Position numbers and translations under genes: made by a program. The notes under the pieces were generated by a model. The model was given only the letters and a program-made list of their open reading frames with translations. It searched no databases and was not told where the DNA came from. 64,000 nt of DNA from Yersinia bercovieri ATCC 43970. GTDB lineage: Bacteria; Pseudomonadota; Gammaproteobacteria; Enterobacterales; Enterobacteriaceae. This document shows, piece by piece, positions 48,099-59,129 of the stretch. The stretch lies in the NCBI RefSeq assembly GCF_013282745.1, contig NZ_CP054044.1:1054001-1118000 (forward strand). Reading direction: 5' to 3'. Each line of letters opens with the position of its first letter. Position 1 is the stretch's first letter.

Positions 48099-48686
48099 TT
48101 AGTGGCAGCCACAGCCGCCTTTACCACAACCACCGCCTTTACCATGCTCGTGACCTTCGTCATGATCATCGTGGCCATGGCCGCCGCAGCAACCGTCACC
48201 GTGTTCGTGGTGATGGTCATGCTCACCATGGACGTGGCCATGTTGCAGCTCTTCTTCTGTCGCTTCACGGATAGCAACCACTTCAACGTGGAAGTTCAGA
48301 TCCTGACCCGCCAGCATATGGTTACCATCAACCACAACGTGCTCATCTTCCACCGCAGTGATTTCGACCGGCACTGGGCCTTGATCGGTATCAGCCAGGA
48401 AACGCATACCCACTTCCAGCTCGTCAACGCCCATGAAAACGTCTTTCGGTACGCGCTGCACCAGATTTTCATCATAGCTGCCGTAACCTTCGTCTGCATT
48501 GACGCGCACATCAAAGCTGTCGCCTGCGGCATGGCCTTCAAGCGCTTTTTCCAGACCTGCGATCAAAGAACCGTGACCGTGCAGGTAGTCCAACGGCGCG
48601 CTCACCGGAGACTCATCAACTAAAACACCGTCTTCTGTACGTACCTGGTAAGCCAGGCTGACCACCAAGTCTTTTGCTACTTTCAT
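48099..48686 (-). CDS. slyD: FKBP-type isomerase and metallochaperone SlyD
   Basis: SlyD combines a prolyl isomerase domain, an insert-in-flap chaperone domain and a metal-binding tail that supplies nickel to hydrogenase assembly. The 195-residue product starts MKVAKDLVVSLAYQVRTEDG. Its last 50 residues are almost only His, Cys, Gly, Asp and Glu (for example HDHHHEHGDGCCGGHGHDDH), a high-capacity Ni/Zn site. Confidence 0.96.
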   Translation of the reverse strand: MKVAKDLVVSLAYQVRTEDGVLVDESPVSAPLDYLHGHGSLIAGLEKALEGHAAGDSFDVRVNADEGYGSYDENLVQRVPKDVFMGVDELEVGMRFLADTDQGPVPVEITAVEDEHVVVDGNHMLAGQDLNFHVEVVAIREATEEELQHGHVHGEHDHHHEHGDGCCGGHGHDDHDEGHEHGKGGGCGKGGCGCH

Positions 48687-48780
48687 GATATCTCCTACCC
48701 TTGGAACAAAAATTGGCACAGATTGTAGCGGAAATCTGCACCGCTGTACCCTCCAGCATAAAAAATCGCGAAGGATAACG

Positions 48781-49020
48781 CTACTTCGGATTGAAAATAC
48801 CGATCACTTGTTCATTCTGGCGGACATGTTGACTAACCTGTTTGTCGGTCTGACGCTGATGGTGGCCGCACTTCACACACTCCACCACTTCAACCTGATC
48901 TTCACGCCATAAAGCCAATGTATCCAATGCATTGCATTGCGGACAAACAGCACCGGCGATAAACCTTTTGCGGGTGTTTGCTCTGTTATTTAGCGCCATT
49001 GTCATCGTTTTCTCCGACAT
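48781..49020 (-). CDS. yheV: YheV family zinc-ribbon protein
   Basis: A 79-residue protein with a CPQC and CVKC zinc ribbon and the conserved end EQVIGIF. The start overlaps the kefB stop as TAATG, so it is translationally coupled to kefB. It is about 13 residues longer than I recall for the E. coli protein, because of an N-terminal segment [15 protein letters not shown]; an internal start is possible. Function unknown. Confidence 0.88.
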   Translation of the reverse strand: MSEKTMTMALNNRANTRKRFIAGAVCPQCNALDTLALWREDQVEVVECVKCGHHQRQTDKQVSQHVRQNEQVIGIFNPK

Positions 49021-50828
49021 TATTCGTATTCATCCCACCCATCTAACTGCCGACTTTCATGCAGCATTTCCCGTTGGAAAATATCTTCCAGTTCACGGCG
49101 GGCCTCTTTAACTCGAGAGATCTGCGCCACATCGCCGTGATGCTGTGGCACCAATTCACGTAGCATACGCATATCGAGACGGCGAAAATGTTGTTGCGCC
49201 CGATAGGCTTGGTGGGGATGCATCCCCAAGCCCAATAGGGTTTTGCGGCCCAACTCCAGCGCACTGGAAAATGTCTCGCGGGTGAAGTCTTTGACGCCGT
49301 TTTGCAGCAGTTCATGGGCTTCAACACGCCCTCTGGCACGGGCCAAAATGTGCAAGTTCGGAAAGTGCTGCTGACACAAATGCACTAGCGTCATGGTGTC
49401 TTCCGGCTCATTACAGGTGATCACGATGGCTTTGGCTTTCTCCGCTCCAGCGGCACGTAACAGCTCTAGCTCGGTAGCATCACCATAGTACACTTTGTAG
49501 CCATATTTGCGCATCACACTGACGGCACTGACATCGCGCTCCAACACGGTAATCCGCATTTTATTCGCCATCAGCAAGCGGCCAATCACCTGACCAAATC
49601 GCCCGAAGCCAACAATAATCACCTGCGGATCATTGTCCTCAACAAATGGCTTTTCGTCGCTCTCTTCCTGCGCATTGTAACGGCGGGCTAAAATGCGGTC
49701 GATAAGCTGCATCAAGAGTGGCGTGGTCATCATTGACAGTGTAACCACCACCAGCAACAAGGCCAGTTGCTCCGCATTAAAAACGTGCTGAGAGAAGGCA
49801 GCAGAGAACAAGACAAAGGCGAACTCACCGCCCTGACTGAGCACCCCGGCAAATTGTAGCCGCACCGAACGGCGCAAACCGAAGGTCCGTGCCAGGCCAT
49901 ACAGCACCGCGCCTTTGATAAACACCAGCGCTAGAACGCCCAATAATACATCCAGCAGGTGGGTGAACAGCACACCAAGATTCAACGCCATGCCAACAGA
50001 GATGAAGAATAAGCCAAGCAGCAGCCCTTTAAAGGGTTCGATGGCAATTTCCAGTTCGTGCTGGAATTCACTTTCCGCTAGTAATATTCCGGCGATAAAT
50101 GTCCCAAGAGCCATTGATAGGCCCAGCGCATCCATAAACAGGGCGGAGCCTAGCACCACCAGTAGCGCGGCGGCGGTGAAAACTTCCCGCACGCCGGAGG
50201 CCACAATGTAGCGGAACAGGGGGCGCAGCAAATAGCGGCCACCAATCAACATGCCGGCAAAGGCCGCGACTTTGATGCCAATCTTGACCCAGTCATTAGC
50301 CTCACCGCCGCTACCGGCCAGAATAGGGATCAGCGCCAATGCGGGGATAACCGCCATATCCTGAAACAGCAAAACCGAGAAGCCGAGTTGCCCGCCCTCA
50401 TTGCGGTTCATGCCCTTTTCGCGCATCAGTTGCAGTGCCATCGCCGTCGAGGACATCGCCAAACCGATGCCGCCGATCACCGCCGCCTGCCAGGCGAATT
50501 GGGTGAAATAGAGCAGTGCCCCCAACACGCTGGCTGTTATCACCACCTGACCCGCCCCGACACCAAAAATCGAGCGCCGCAGTTGCCAGAGCTTGGCCGG
50601 ATTCAACTCCAAGCCAATGATAAACATCAGGAAGACGACACCCAGCTCGGAAAAGTGCAAAATTTCGTCAACATCACGAATAAAGCCCAAACCCCACGGG
50701 CCGATGGCAATACCGGCTATCAGGTAGCCCAATACCGCGCCGATCCCCAGCCGCTGGGCAATAGGCACCGCCACCACGGCGGCAAAGAGAAAGAGTAAAA
50801 TGGCAGTCAGTAGCGCCGAACCTTCCAT
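49020..50828 (-). CDS. kefB: Glutathione-regulated K+/H+ antiporter KefB
   Basis: KefB releases potassium and acidifies the cytoplasm when glutathione adducts form during electrophile stress. The 602-residue protein has about twelve membrane segments of the CPA2 exchanger type, then a cytosolic RCK domain starting [17 protein letters not shown] that binds glutathione or its adducts. kefG lies three bases upstream. Confidence 0.96.
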   Translation of the reverse strand: MEGSALLTAILLFLFAAVVAVPIAQRLGIGAVLGYLIAGIAIGPWGLGFIRDVDEILHFSELGVVFLMFIIGLELNPAKLWQLRRSIFGVGAGQVVITASVLGALLYFTQFAWQAAVIGGIGLAMSSTAMALQLMREKGMNRNEGGQLGFSVLLFQDMAVIPALALIPILAGSGGEANDWVKIGIKVAAFAGMLIGGRYLLRPLFRYIVASGVREVFTAAALLVVLGSALFMDALGLSMALGTFIAGILLAESEFQHELEIAIEPFKGLLLGLFFISVGMALNLGVLFTHLLDVLLGVLALVFIKGAVLYGLARTFGLRRSVRLQFAGVLSQGGEFAFVLFSAAFSQHVFNAEQLALLLVVVTLSMMTTPLLMQLIDRILARRYNAQEESDEKPFVEDNDPQVIIVGFGRFGQVIGRLLMANKMRITVLERDVSAVSVMRKYGYKVYYGDATELELLRAAGAEKAKAIVITCNEPEDTMTLVHLCQQHFPNLHILARARGRVEAHELLQNGVKDFTRETFSSALELGRKTLLGLGMHPHQAYRAQQHFRRLDMRMLRELVPQHHGDVAQISRVKEARRELEDIFQREMLHESRQLDGWDEYE

Positions 50829-50831
50829 ATA

Positions 50832-51386
50832 TCAGTGCCCCCCTGTGGGCAACGGTGACTGCAACCACTGCGCATAAGCTTGCGCATGGCTGGCTAAGAC
50901 TTCCGGCTTTTGACGCCGCGCCCAGTAAATAATCATCGGGTTCATCCAATGCATATGACACATAGCTGCCGTCAATTCGAAGGGGCGCAGAATCTCCTCC
51001 ATTGGATAGCGGTTATAGCCACCCACCCGATAAGCGCCCTCCGGCTCACCGGTGGTGATCACTGAGCGCCAGTATTTACCGGTCAGGGCATGTCCGCCGA
51101 CGCCATTGGCAAAGCCACGCGCCAGCACGCGATCCAGCCACTCCTTCAGCAGCGCCGGACAGCTGTAGGTATAAAGGGGGTGTTGAAAGACGATAATTTG
51201 ATGCTCACGCAGCAGCTCTTGCTCATGGTGAATATCAATAAAGAAATCCGGATAATGTGCATAGAGATCGTGCACGGTGACATGCTCTAACTGCTGCACC
51301 GGTTGCAGCAAAACCCGGTTAGCGACCGAGTCCTGTGATTCCGGATGGGCATACAGCAGCAAAACCTTCGGTGGCTGCGACATCAT
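50832..51386 (-). CDS. kefG: KefG ancillary flavoprotein
   Basis: KefG is an NQO1-like flavin quinone reductase required for full KefB activity. The 184-residue protein begins [20 protein letters not shown] and has the FMN-binding [21 protein letters not shown] region. It is the first gene of kefG-kefB-yheV. Confidence 0.95.
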   Translation of the reverse strand: MMSQPPKVLLLYAHPESQDSVANRVLLQPVQQLEHVTVHDLYAHYPDFFIDIHHEQELLREHQIIVFQHPLYTYSCPALLKEWLDRVLARGFANGVGGHALTGKYWRSVITTGEPEGAYRVGGYNRYPMEEILRPFELTAAMCHMHWMNPMIIYWARRQKPEVLASHAQAYAQWLQSPLPTGGH

Positions 51387-51523
51387 TCCCCTCCAAAGCG
51401 TCGTCAGGGTCCGGTTTTTCCGTTACCATGCTTCGCAAAGACAAAAAAGACTAAGATTTGTACCCGGAGTCATTGGCGTTGTCAGTCGGCAACCTCAAAA
51501 ACTTAAGGGGATATAATTTAACA

Positions 51524-51650
<127 letters not shown>

Positions 51651-51671
51651 ACTCTAAACATACGGCACTCT

Positions 51672-53588
51672 ATGATTGTTTTTTCTTCGCTTCAAATTCG
51701 ACGTGGTACTCGCGTCTTGCTGGACAACGCTACAGCAACGATTAACCCCGGCCAAAAAGTCGGCTTAGTCGGCAAAAACGGTTGTGGTAAATCCACCCTG
51801 CTGGCGCTGCTCAAAGGCGAACTGAGCGCCGATGGCGGCAATGCCACTTTTCCTACCAACTGGGCACTGGCCTGGGTTAATCAGGAGACCCCGGCACTGG
51901 ATATTCCGGCGATAGAGTATGTTATCGACGGCGACCGTGAATATCGTCAATTGGAGGCTGAACTGCAGGCCGCCAATGAAAAAAATGATGGTCATGCCAT
52001 TGCCACCGTACACGGCAAGCTCGACGCCATCCATGCCTGGACTATTCAGTCCCGCGCCGCCAGTTTGCTCAATGGGTTAGGCTTCTCCCAAGACCAGTTA
52101 CAGCAACCGGTGCGCTCCTTCTCCGGCGGCTGGCGTATGCGCCTTAACCTGGCACAGGCGCTGCTTTGCCGCTCTGATCTGCTGCTGCTAGATGAACCGA
52201 CCAACCACTTGGATTTGGATGCGGTTATCTGGCTGGAAAAATGGCTGAAAAACTACACCGGAACACTGGTGCTTATCTCCCATGACCGTGATTTCCTTGA
52301 TCCTATTATTGATAAGATTTTACACATTGAACAGCAGACGCTGAATGAATATACCGGTAACTATTCATCCTTCGAACGCCAGCGCGCTACCAAACTGTCG
52401 CAACAGCAATCGATGTATCAGCATCAGCAAGAAAAAGTCGCGCATTTACAAAGCTATATCGACCGTTTCCGCGCGCAAGCGACGAAAGCCAAGCAGGCCC
52501 AGAGCCGCATTAAAATGCTTGAGCGCATGGAGCTAATCGCCCCTGCCCACGTCGATAACCCATTCCACTTCAGCTTCCGCACGCCAGAGAGCTTGCCCGA
52601 CCCTCTGCTGCGGATGGAAAAGGTCAGCGCGGGCTACGGCGATAAAACCATTTTGCAATCCATCAAGCTGAACCTGGTGCCCGGCTCACGTATCGGCCTG
52701 TTGGGGCGCAACGGCGCGGGTAAATCCACCCTAATTAAGCTGTTGGCAGGCACGCTGGAACCACAGAGCGGCGAGATTGGCCTGTCCAAAGGCATCAAAC
52801 TGGGTTACTTCGCCCAGCATCAACTTGAATTCTTACGCGCAGATGAATCTCCGCTACAACATATGAGTCGTTTGGCTCCCAAAGAGTCAGAACAGCAACT
52901 GCGTGACTACCTCGGTGGCTACGGTTTTCAGGGCGATCAGGTGACTGACCCCACCGCCCGCTTCTCTGGTGGTGAAAAGGCGCGACTGGTATTGGCGCTG
53001 ATTATCTGGCAGCGCCCTAACCTGCTGCTGCTGGATGAACCGACCAACCACCTTGACCTTGATATGCGGCAGGCCCTGACCGAGGCGCTGATTGATTTCG
53101 AGGGCGCATTGGTGGTGGTCTCCCATGACCGTCATTTGCTGCGCTCCACCACCGATGACCTCTATCTGGTACACGATGGTAAAGTGGAGCAGTTCGACGG
53201 CGATCTGGAGGATTACCAGCAGTTTCTGGTGGATGTGCAGCGCCAGCAGAGCCAGCAGGAGAATCCAGCCAAGGAGCTTTCGGGCAACAGCGCCCAGCAG
53301 CGTAAAGATCAAAAACGCCGCGATGCTGAGTTCCGTAGCCAGACCCAGCCGCTGCGTAAGCAGATTATGACGCTGGAAAAACAGATGGATAAGCTAACAA
53401 CCGAGTTAGCCGCCATTGAAGAGCAACTGGCTGATTCGGCTCTGTATGATATGGCCCGCAAGGCGGATTTGACCCAATGCCTACAGCAGCAGATTCAGGT
53501 GAAGTCCAAGCTGGAAGAGACCGAAATGCAGTGGCTGGATGCGCAGGAGCAACTGGAAGATATCACCAAGCAATTTGAGGCGGAGTAA
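51672..53588 (+). CDS. yheS: ABC-F family ATPase YheS
   Basis: ABC-F proteins are cytosolic twin-ATPase factors that act at the ribosomal E site. The 638-residue protein has two nucleotide-binding domains, each with Walker A (GKNGCGKST, GRNGAGKST), signature (SGGWRMRLNLAQAL, SGGEKARLVLAL) and Walker B with DEPTNHLD. They are joined by the P-site-interaction linker, and a C-terminal coiled coil follows. There are no membrane segments. An ERIC element precedes it and a glycosyltransferase follows after five bases. Confidence 0.96.
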   Translation: MIVFSSLQIRRGTRVLLDNATATINPGQKVGLVGKNGCGKSTLLALLKGELSADGGNATFPTNWALAWVNQETPALDIPAIEYVIDGDREYRQLEAELQAANEKNDGHAIATVHGKLDAIHAWTIQSRAASLLNGLGFSQDQLQQPVRSFSGGWRMRLNLAQALLCRSDLLLLDEPTNHLDLDAVIWLEKWLKNYTGTLVLISHDRDFLDPIIDKILHIEQQTLNEYTGNYSSFERQRATKLSQQQSMYQHQQEKVAHLQSYIDRFRAQATKAKQAQSRIKMLERMELIAPAHVDNPFHFSFRTPESLPDPLLRMEKVSAGYGDKTILQSIKLNLVPGSRIGLLGRNGAGKSTLIKLLAGTLEPQSGEIGLSKGIKLGYFAQHQLEFLRADESPLQHMSRLAPKESEQQLRDYLGGYGFQGDQVTDPTARFSGGEKARLVLALIIWQRPNLLLLDEPTNHLDLDMRQALTEALIDFEGALVVVSHDRHLLRSTTDDLYLVHDGKVEQFDGDLEDYQQFLVDVQRQQSQQENPAKELSGNSAQQRKDQKRRDAEFRSQTQPLRKQIMTLEKQMDKLTTELAAIEEQLADSALYDMARKADLTQCLQQQIQVKSKLEETEMQWLDAQEQLEDITKQFEAE

Positions 53589-53593
53589 TCAGC

Positions 53594-54571
53594 ATGGCGC
53601 CAATTGAAGTCAGTATCATTGTTCCGGTTTATAACTGTGAAACTTATCTCGCCGAGTTGCTGGATTCATTGAGAAGCCAAGTAGGCGTTTCATTTGAAAT
53701 CATCGCCGTGAATGATGGTTCGACGGACAGCAGCCCAGAGATGCTCGCTGACACTGCCCGCAATGAGAGCCGGCTAGTGATTATCAATCAGGCGAATCAA
53801 GGTCTGTCGGCTGCCCGCAACGCGGGTATCGCGCGGGCTACAGGGCAGTGGATCGCCTTTGTCGATGGCGACGACTGGCTCGCGCCCAATGCGCTACAGC
53901 GCTGGTTAACCCAAGCCAAAGAGCAGTCGCTGGATTTACTCATTGGCAACGGTTATCGATTCACCACCGATCCTGCGGTACAAACCGCAGCGCCGTTGCT
54001 GCATAAACAGCCGTGGGGCGAGGTGTTGGACGGCCAGCAGTGGATCATGCGCAGTGTTGAGCAGGATGAGTGGCCGCACTTTGCCTGGTTGCAACTTATT
54101 CGCCGCGAGGTGATCATCGAGAATCAGCTAGCCTTTATCCGCGATATGGTGCATGAGGATATTTTGTGGACCACCCAACTGGCGCGGGTTGCCCGGCGCG
54201 TCGGGTTCTGCCAGCAGCCGTTTTACGGCTATCGCACTAATCCGGAATCCATCACCAACTCGCCATCGCCACAAGCATTGCAGCGCCGCGCGAATAGCTA
54301 CCTTGATATCATTCACGGGCTGGTTGAGATTGCAGCCAATAGCCCACCGGCGTTACGCAAAACGCTACTGCGCCATGCCAACCGCGAGAGTGGCCATCTG
54401 CTGGGGCTGATTCGCAAGAAGATAACTGACCCCACTGCGCGCCGTCTGTTAGCAAAACGCTTTTTCGCCCTCGGTTTACCCGCCGCGCTGTTCCGTGGCA
54501 GCAGCACCTTCAGCGAGTTTTGGCGGGCTTTACGCTGCAATCTGACCCTGGGGTTTTACACCAAAAAGTAG
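53594..54571 (+). CDS. Glycosyltransferase family 2
   Basis: A 325-residue GT-A fold enzyme. Nucleotide-sugar binding is shown by SIIVPVYNCETYL and VNDGSTDSS, and the metal-binding DxD by VDGDDW at about residue 90. The donor and acceptor cannot be deduced. It starts five bases after yheS, so it is probably co-transcribed, although the pairing makes no obvious functional sense. As I recall it is absent at this place in E. coli. Confidence 0.87.
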   Translation: MAPIEVSIIVPVYNCETYLAELLDSLRSQVGVSFEIIAVNDGSTDSSPEMLADTARNESRLVIINQANQGLSAARNAGIARATGQWIAFVDGDDWLAPNALQRWLTQAKEQSLDLLIGNGYRFTTDPAVQTAAPLLHKQPWGEVLDGQQWIMRSVEQDEWPHFAWLQLIRREVIIENQLAFIRDMVHEDILWTTQLARVARRVGFCQQPFYGYRTNPESITNSPSPQALQRRANSYLDIIHGLVEIAANSPPALRKTLLRHANRESGHLLGLIRKKITDPTARRLLAKRFFALGLPAALFRGSSTFSEFWRALRCNLTLGFYTKK

Positions 54572-54575
54572 CGCG

Positions 54576-55424
54576 TTAAGGCCGGAATACTGGCTTATCG
54601 CCTAAAATCGTCGCGCGGTGCATCACCCGCCGCTGCGGCAGATAATCGGCATTGGCATAGTGCTGGGTGACGCGGTTATCCCAGATCGCCACGTCATCCT
54701 GCTGCCAGCGCCAGCGCACTTGAAACTCCGGTTTGGTGGCATGAGCAAACAGGAGACGCAATATCGCGTCGCTCTCTTTCGCGCTCAGATCAACAATTCG
54801 CGTGGTGAATCCCTCATTGACGAACAGTGCCTGACGCCCGGTCACCGGATGAGTTCGCACCACCGGATGCAACAGCGGCGGATTCCTCTCTTTAGCCAGT
54901 AACCAGCGCTGATGCTCCTCCGGCGTCCCACGGTTTTTGTGCTCAGGGAAGGAGTGGGCAAAATCGTGCTCGGCCCGCAATCCCGCTAAAAGCTGCTTGA
55001 ATGGCGCAGAGAGCGCGTCATAAGCCGCCACTCCGCTGCTCCACAAGGTATCACCGCCTGTGGCGGGAAGTTGCTTAGCGGCCAAAATCGCCCCCAGAGG
55101 CGGATGGTCGATAAAGGTCACGTCAGTGTGCCAGTTATCATTGTCCGGCGGATTGTTGTCGTGGGTATCCAGCACGATAATCTCTTCGCACTCTTTGGTG
55201 TGTGGATAGACCGGATGGATATGTAGATCACCAAAACGCCCGGCCAGCTCACGCTGCTGCAAGGGCGTAATCGGCTGATTGCGGAAAAATAGCACCTGAT
55301 GCTTGAGCAGCGCATGATAAAGCTGCTCAAACTGGCCGTCGCCCAGCGGGCGGGCAATATTAATATTCTCAACCAACGCGCCAATATGCGGCCCTAAAGG
55401 GGTCACCACCAAACGTTCATTCAT
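54576..55424 (-). CDS. tauD: Taurine dioxygenase
   Basis: TauD is an Fe(II)/2-oxoglutarate oxygenase that converts taurine to sulfite and aminoacetaldehyde under sulfate starvation. The 282-residue product has the metal motif His99-x-Asp101 in NWHTD with the distal His in [10 protein letters not shown], and the arginine in VMHRATI for 2-oxoglutarate. The ATG at 55422-55424 overlaps the tauC stop as ATGA. Confidence 0.96.
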   Translation of the reverse strand: MNERLVVTPLGPHIGALVENINIARPLGDGQFEQLYHALLKHQVLFFRNQPITPLQQRELAGRFGDLHIHPVYPHTKECEEIIVLDTHDNNPPDNDNWHTDVTFIDHPPLGAILAAKQLPATGGDTLWSSGVAAYDALSAPFKQLLAGLRAEHDFAHSFPEHKNRGTPEEHQRWLLAKERNPPLLHPVVRTHPVTGRQALFVNEGFTTRIVDLSAKESDAILRLLFAHATKPEFQVRWRWQQDDVAIWDNRVTQHYANADYLPQRRVMHRATILGDKPVFRP

Positions 55425-56329
55425 TGCTGTGCTCCATACCAAGGTGTTAACCGGCGTTGAATCGCCCGCAAACTTAACTCCATCCCAAAAGCGATAATGG
55501 CAATCACGCTGATACCGGCAATCACCACGTCGGTGGCGAGAAACTCACCGGCAGATTGCACCATAAAGCCCAATCCGCGCGTGGCGGCGATTAACTCCGC
55601 AGCCACCAAGGTTGACCAACCGACACCCAACCCAATGCGGATGCCGGTTAAGATCTCCGGTAGTGCACTCGGCAACACCACAAAACGTAAAACCTGCCAG
55701 CGGCTGGCCCCCAATGCCTGGGCGGCTCTGACACGCACCTCGGCCACACTGCGCACTCCCGCCACCGCGGCCAAGGTCACTGGGGCAAATATCGCCAGAT
55801 AGATCAGCAGGATTTTTGAGGTTTCGCCGATACCAAACCAGATAACCATCAGCGGCAAATAGGCTAACGGCGGCACCGGGCGATAGATTTCGATCAGCGG
55901 GTCCAGTACCGCACGCACCCGGCGGCTGAGGCCCATCGCGATACCGGTCGGCACGCCGAGCGCCACGGCGGCGAATAGTGCAATTAAAATGCGCCCCAAA
56001 CTGGCGGCCAGATGCTGCCATAAGGTGGCATCCATAAATCCCTGTGGGCTGGCAATCACCAATAATTGATGCAATACCTGCTGCGGCGCGGGTAAAAACA
56101 GCGGGCTAATCAGCTGTAACGCCGTCACCAGCCACCATAGCGCCACCACAGTAATCACCGTGCCAATGCTGAGCCACAAACCATTCACCGCCGACCAACG
56201 GCGGCGCGGCTTAGCGACCAGCAGCGCATCGGGGGCCGACGAATGAGGTAACGCGCTGTCAGGTAATGCACTACCGCGTAATGCAGTGTCGCGTAAAGTA
56301 CTGTCGCGTAAAGTCCCGTGTAGACTCAT
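55421..56329 (-). CDS. tauC: Taurine ABC transporter permease
   Basis: TauC is the inner-membrane permease of the taurine importer. The 302-residue protein has about six membrane helices and the EAA loop (around [20 protein letters not shown]). It is about 27 residues longer than E. coli TauC because of an N-terminal hydrophilic segment of near-pentapeptide repeats ([20 protein letters not shown]). The rest aligns well. It overlaps both neighbours by four bases. Confidence 0.94.
   Translation of the reverse strand: MSLHGTLRDSTLRDTALRGSALPDSALPHSSAPDALLVAKPRRRWSAVNGLWLSIGTVITVVALWWLVTALQLISPLFLPAPQQVLHQLLVIASPQGFMDATLWQHLAASLGRILIALFAAVALGVPTGIAMGLSRRVRAVLDPLIEIYRPVPPLAYLPLMVIWFGIGETSKILLIYLAIFAPVTLAAVAGVRSVAEVRVRAAQALGASRWQVLRFVVLPSALPEILTGIRIGLGVGWSTLVAAELIAATRGLGFMVQSAGEFLATDVVIAGISVIAIIAFGMELSLRAIQRRLTPWYGAQQ
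56246..56320 (-). repeat. Degenerate 15-bp tandem repeats at the tauC 5' end
   Basis: Five consecutive 15-bp units (plus-strand reading GCGTAAAGTACTGTC, GCGTAATGCAGTGTC and variants) encode the pentad repeats of the TauC N-terminus. The unit length is a multiple of three, so changes in copy number would keep the frame. Confidence 0.8.
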
Positions 56330-57093
56330 ACCAGCGCCTCCCGCTGTTGGAAGACTCTGCCCAGCACGTATTCACGGCGGGCGATAAATTCAGGATCAGA
56401 TTTGATGCTGCGGCAAGGTTCGCCGTCGCCGTAGCGCTGACCAAAGTTCAAAGATAGCCGCTCGACCACCTGTCCCGGCCCCGGTGACAACAGCAACAGC
56501 TCACTGGCCAGAAACACCGCCTCTTCGATATCGTGGGTAATCAGCAGGATCTGTTTGCCAGTATCGCGCCAAATCGTCAGTAGCAGCTCCTGCATCTGCT
56601 CGCGGGTAAAGGCATCCAGTGCACCGAAGGGTTCATCCAGCAGTAATAAGCGCGGATCGACTGCCAGTGCGCGGGCAATCCCCACCCGTTGGCGCATACC
56701 ACCAGACAGTTGCCAAATGTGGTGATGCTCAAAACCCGCCAATCCAACGCGGTTAAGCATTTTCAGCGCCGTGGCCCGCCGCTGTGAGCGGCTTAGCCCC
56801 GCCAGTTGCAGGCCAAACTCCACATTGCTGACCACATCACGCCACGGCAGTAAACCCTCATGCTGGAACACCACTCCCCGCTCGGCACTCGGGCCGTGAA
56901 CCGGTTTGTCATCCAGAGTGATGCTGCCAGCTGAAGGCTCCATAAACCCGGCAATCAAATTCAGTAATGTGGTTTTGCCGCAGCCCGATGGCCCCAATAC
57001 CACGACCAACTGGCCCGATGCGATCTGTAGCGACACATCCTGTAAGGCAGGTTTGCCCTGATATTCGGCCCACAGGCCGCGCACGTTTAGCAT
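56326..57093 (-). CDS. tauB: Taurine ABC transporter ATPase
   Basis: TauB energises taurine import. The 255-residue ATPase has Walker [10 protein letters not shown], signature [15 protein letters not shown], Walker [13 protein letters not shown] and the switch histidine in [10 protein letters not shown]. It lies eight bases after tauA. Confidence 0.96.
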   Translation of the reverse strand: MLNVRGLWAEYQGKPALQDVSLQIASGQLVVVLGPSGCGKTTLLNLIAGFMEPSAGSITLDDKPVHGPSAERGVVFQHEGLLPWRDVVSNVEFGLQLAGLSRSQRRATALKMLNRVGLAGFEHHHIWQLSGGMRQRVGIARALAVDPRLLLLDEPFGALDAFTREQMQELLLTIWRDTGKQILLITHDIEEAVFLASELLLLSPGPGQVVERLSLNFGQRYGDGEPCRSIKSDPEFIARREYVLGRVFQQREALV

Positions 57094-57101
57094 GATGACT
57101 C

Positions 57102-58130
57102 CTAAGACTGCGGCGTGGCCTGAACTTCTTTCACAAAGCGGTCAGTGACGAAATCACGGTAATCACTCGCCACTTGCGGGATCTTGCCTTGCTGCTTGAG
57201 GAAGGCGGCGGTGTCGCGAATAGCCTGATCCACTGGCTGGCCGAGCTGGGTTATCTGGTCAGCCACCGGCAGATAAGTGTTGCCCTGCACCAACTCCGGC
57301 ACTTGATCCGTCGACACACCACTTAAGCGCGCCAGCTGGCTGAGATTTTGCTGGTTTTTGAGCCACTGCTCCGGCTGCGCCAGATAGGCCCCTTGGGCGG
57401 CTAAGGCAGTGCGGGCAAAGGCGGTCACCACTTCAGGATGGGCTTGAGCAAAGTCTTTGCGCACCACCCAGACATCCAGTGTTGGCGCACCCCATTGGCC
57501 CACTTGGGCGGAATCGGTTAGCACAGTACCGGTTTTCGCGAGTTCATTAACGGCAGGTGCCCAAACATAAGCGCCATCAATATCCCCGCGCTGCCAAGCC
57601 GCCGCAATGGCGGGAGGCTGCAAGTTGAGGATAGTGACCTGATCCGGCTTGATGCCCCAATGTTTCAGGGCCGCCAGCAGGCTGTAGTGGGTGGTGGAGA
57701 TGAAAGGCACAGCAATGCGTTTGCCAATTAAATCTTGTGGCGTTTTGATCTCTTTTTTCACCACCAGCGCTTCCGAGCTACCCAGTTGTGAGGCTAGCAG
57801 GAAGACCTCAATCGGCACATTTTGACTGGCAGCCACCGCCAGCGGGCTGGAGCCGATATTACCAATCTGTACATCACCGGAGGCCAGCGCCCTGACGACA
57901 CTAGAGCCGCTATCAAACTTGCGCCAATCGACATTAGCCCCGGATAGCTTGGCAAAACTGTTATCCGCCTGAGCAACTTTGGCCGGTTCAGCCGAGGTTT
58001 GGTAGGCTACCGTGACATCAACCGCATGGGCAGTGGTTGCCAGCAGTGACAGGGCCAGAAATGCGCCAGTTGGCCGTAAGAAACCGCGAATTACGGTGGC
58101 AAGATGTGCAGTAGAAAAGGTTATCGCCAT
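57102..58130 (-). CDS. tauA: Taurine-binding periplasmic protein
   Basis: TauA captures taurine for the TauBC importer. The 342-residue precursor starts at ATG 58128-58130; its signal peptide probably ends AHA at residue 36. It belongs to the SsuA/THI5-like binding-protein family ([35 protein letters not shown]). A longer frame upstream is not supported because it would bury the signal peptide. Confidence 0.95.
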   Translation of the reverse strand: MAITFSTAHLATVIRGFLRPTGAFLALSLLATTAHAVDVTVAYQTSAEPAKVAQADNSFAKLSGANVDWRKFDSGSSVVRALASGDVQIGNIGSSPLAVAASQNVPIEVFLLASQLGSSEALVVKKEIKTPQDLIGKRIAVPFISTTHYSLLAALKHWGIKPDQVTILNLQPPAIAAAWQRGDIDGAYVWAPAVNELAKTGTVLTDSAQVGQWGAPTLDVWVVRKDFAQAHPEVVTAFARTALAAQGAYLAQPEQWLKNQQNLSQLARLSGVSTDQVPELVQGNTYLPVADQITQLGQPVDQAIRDTAAFLKQQGKIPQVASDYRDFVTDRFVKEVQATPQS

Positions 58131-58231
58131 TGGTTGACTCCGCTCAGTTAACTCTCTTATTCGCTGTTGTTGCGACCCGAAGCGCACCCGGCGCTGTGAG
58201 ATGACAGTGTTACCTGAAGGAGCTGACAGAC

Positions 58232-58264
58232 AAAAGGAATAAAAAAATATTCTTTATTCCTTTT
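58232..58264. promoter_or_regulatory. 12-bp inverted repeat upstream of tauA
   Basis: AAAAGGAATAAA and TTTATTCCTTTT are a perfect inverted repeat with a nine-base AT-rich loop, 102-134 bp upstream of tauA. The position suits a binding site for Cbl or CysB, which control tau genes in E. coli. It could instead be a weak terminator of the upstream phzF-like gene. Confidence 0.45.
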
Positions 58265-58304
58265 AGTGATAATTAGGTGGTGCAGGAGCGCCTATGGCGC
58301 TCAC

Positions 58305-59087
58305 TTAGAGAGCGATGTTACCACTGATAAAAATATGGGAATCTCCGGCAATCAGGGTGCGATCACCCGCTAACGTGCAGAATAACTCACCGCCTCGTGC
58401 TGATATCTGGCGGGCATGTAGTGACGCCCTGCCCAATCGGGCCACCCAGTAGGGCATCAAGGTGCAATGGGCGGAGCCGGTCACCGGATCTTCATTGCTG
58501 CTAAGGGTAAAGTAGCGCGAGACAAAATCCACCTCATCACCGGGCGCGGTGACAATCACACCACGGCCGGTATAGGCAATCAGCGCGGCAATATCGGGCT
58601 GTAACTGCCGCAGCTGTTGCTCTTTTTCCAGCACCACTAGCAGAGATTTTGCCTGCCACAACTGCTGAATATCAGCACCGATCAGGGCTTGCAGCGCTGC
58701 CGGGATCGCGATTTGCTCAGGGGGCAATGCGGGGAAATTCAGTGCCAAGCGGCCAAAGTTATCGGCATCACGCGTGACATACAGATCACCGCTGGCGCTC
58801 CGAAAGCAGATATCATGCAGGCCGGGATTTACCATGCTAAATATCACATGTGCCGCGGCCAGGGTGCCGTGACCACATAGATCCACCTCACGCTCTGGTG
58901 TAAACCAGCGGATCGCCGATTTATCCCCCTCATCCCAGACAAAACTGGTCTCGGGCAGATTAATCTCAGCGGCGATACGTTGCATCTGCTCAGCAGAGAG
59001 CGGTTTTTTCAGCAAATAGACACCTGCAGGGTTACCGGAAAGTCCCGCGCCGACAAATGCATCAACATGATAATAGTTACAGGCCAT
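58305..59087 (-). CDS. PhzF family isomerase-like protein
   Basis: A 260-residue protein of the PhzF/diaminopimelate-epimerase fold, starting MACNYYHVDAFVGAGLSGNPAG. The catalytic glutamate of the family lies in LPETSF (Glu46); CGHGTLAAAHV and DPVTGSAHC are the conserved half-site motifs. Phenazine genes are absent, so the substrate is unknown. A TTG one codon upstream is possible, but GGAGC fits the ATG. Confidence 0.9.
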   Translation of the reverse strand: MACNYYHVDAFVGAGLSGNPAGVYLLKKPLSAEQMQRIAAEINLPETSFVWDEGDKSAIRWFTPEREVDLCGHGTLAAAHVIFSMVNPGLHDICFRSASGDLYVTRDADNFGRLALNFPALPPEQIAIPAALQALIGADIQQLWQAKSLLVVLEKEQQLRQLQPDIAALIAYTGRGVIVTAPGDEVDFVSRYFTLSSNEDPVTGSAHCTLMPYWVARLGRASLHARQISARGGELFCTLAGDRTLIAGDSHIFISGNIAL

Positions 59088-59129
59088 CAATTAGCTCCAG
59101 TGATTGATCAATGCCAAATCAGCGCTCGA

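Noticed and set aside
48102..48623. 173-codon open frame opposite slyD
   Set aside because: It mirrors the His/Gly/Asp-rich tail of slyD and is low-complexity; slyD on the minus strand is the real gene.
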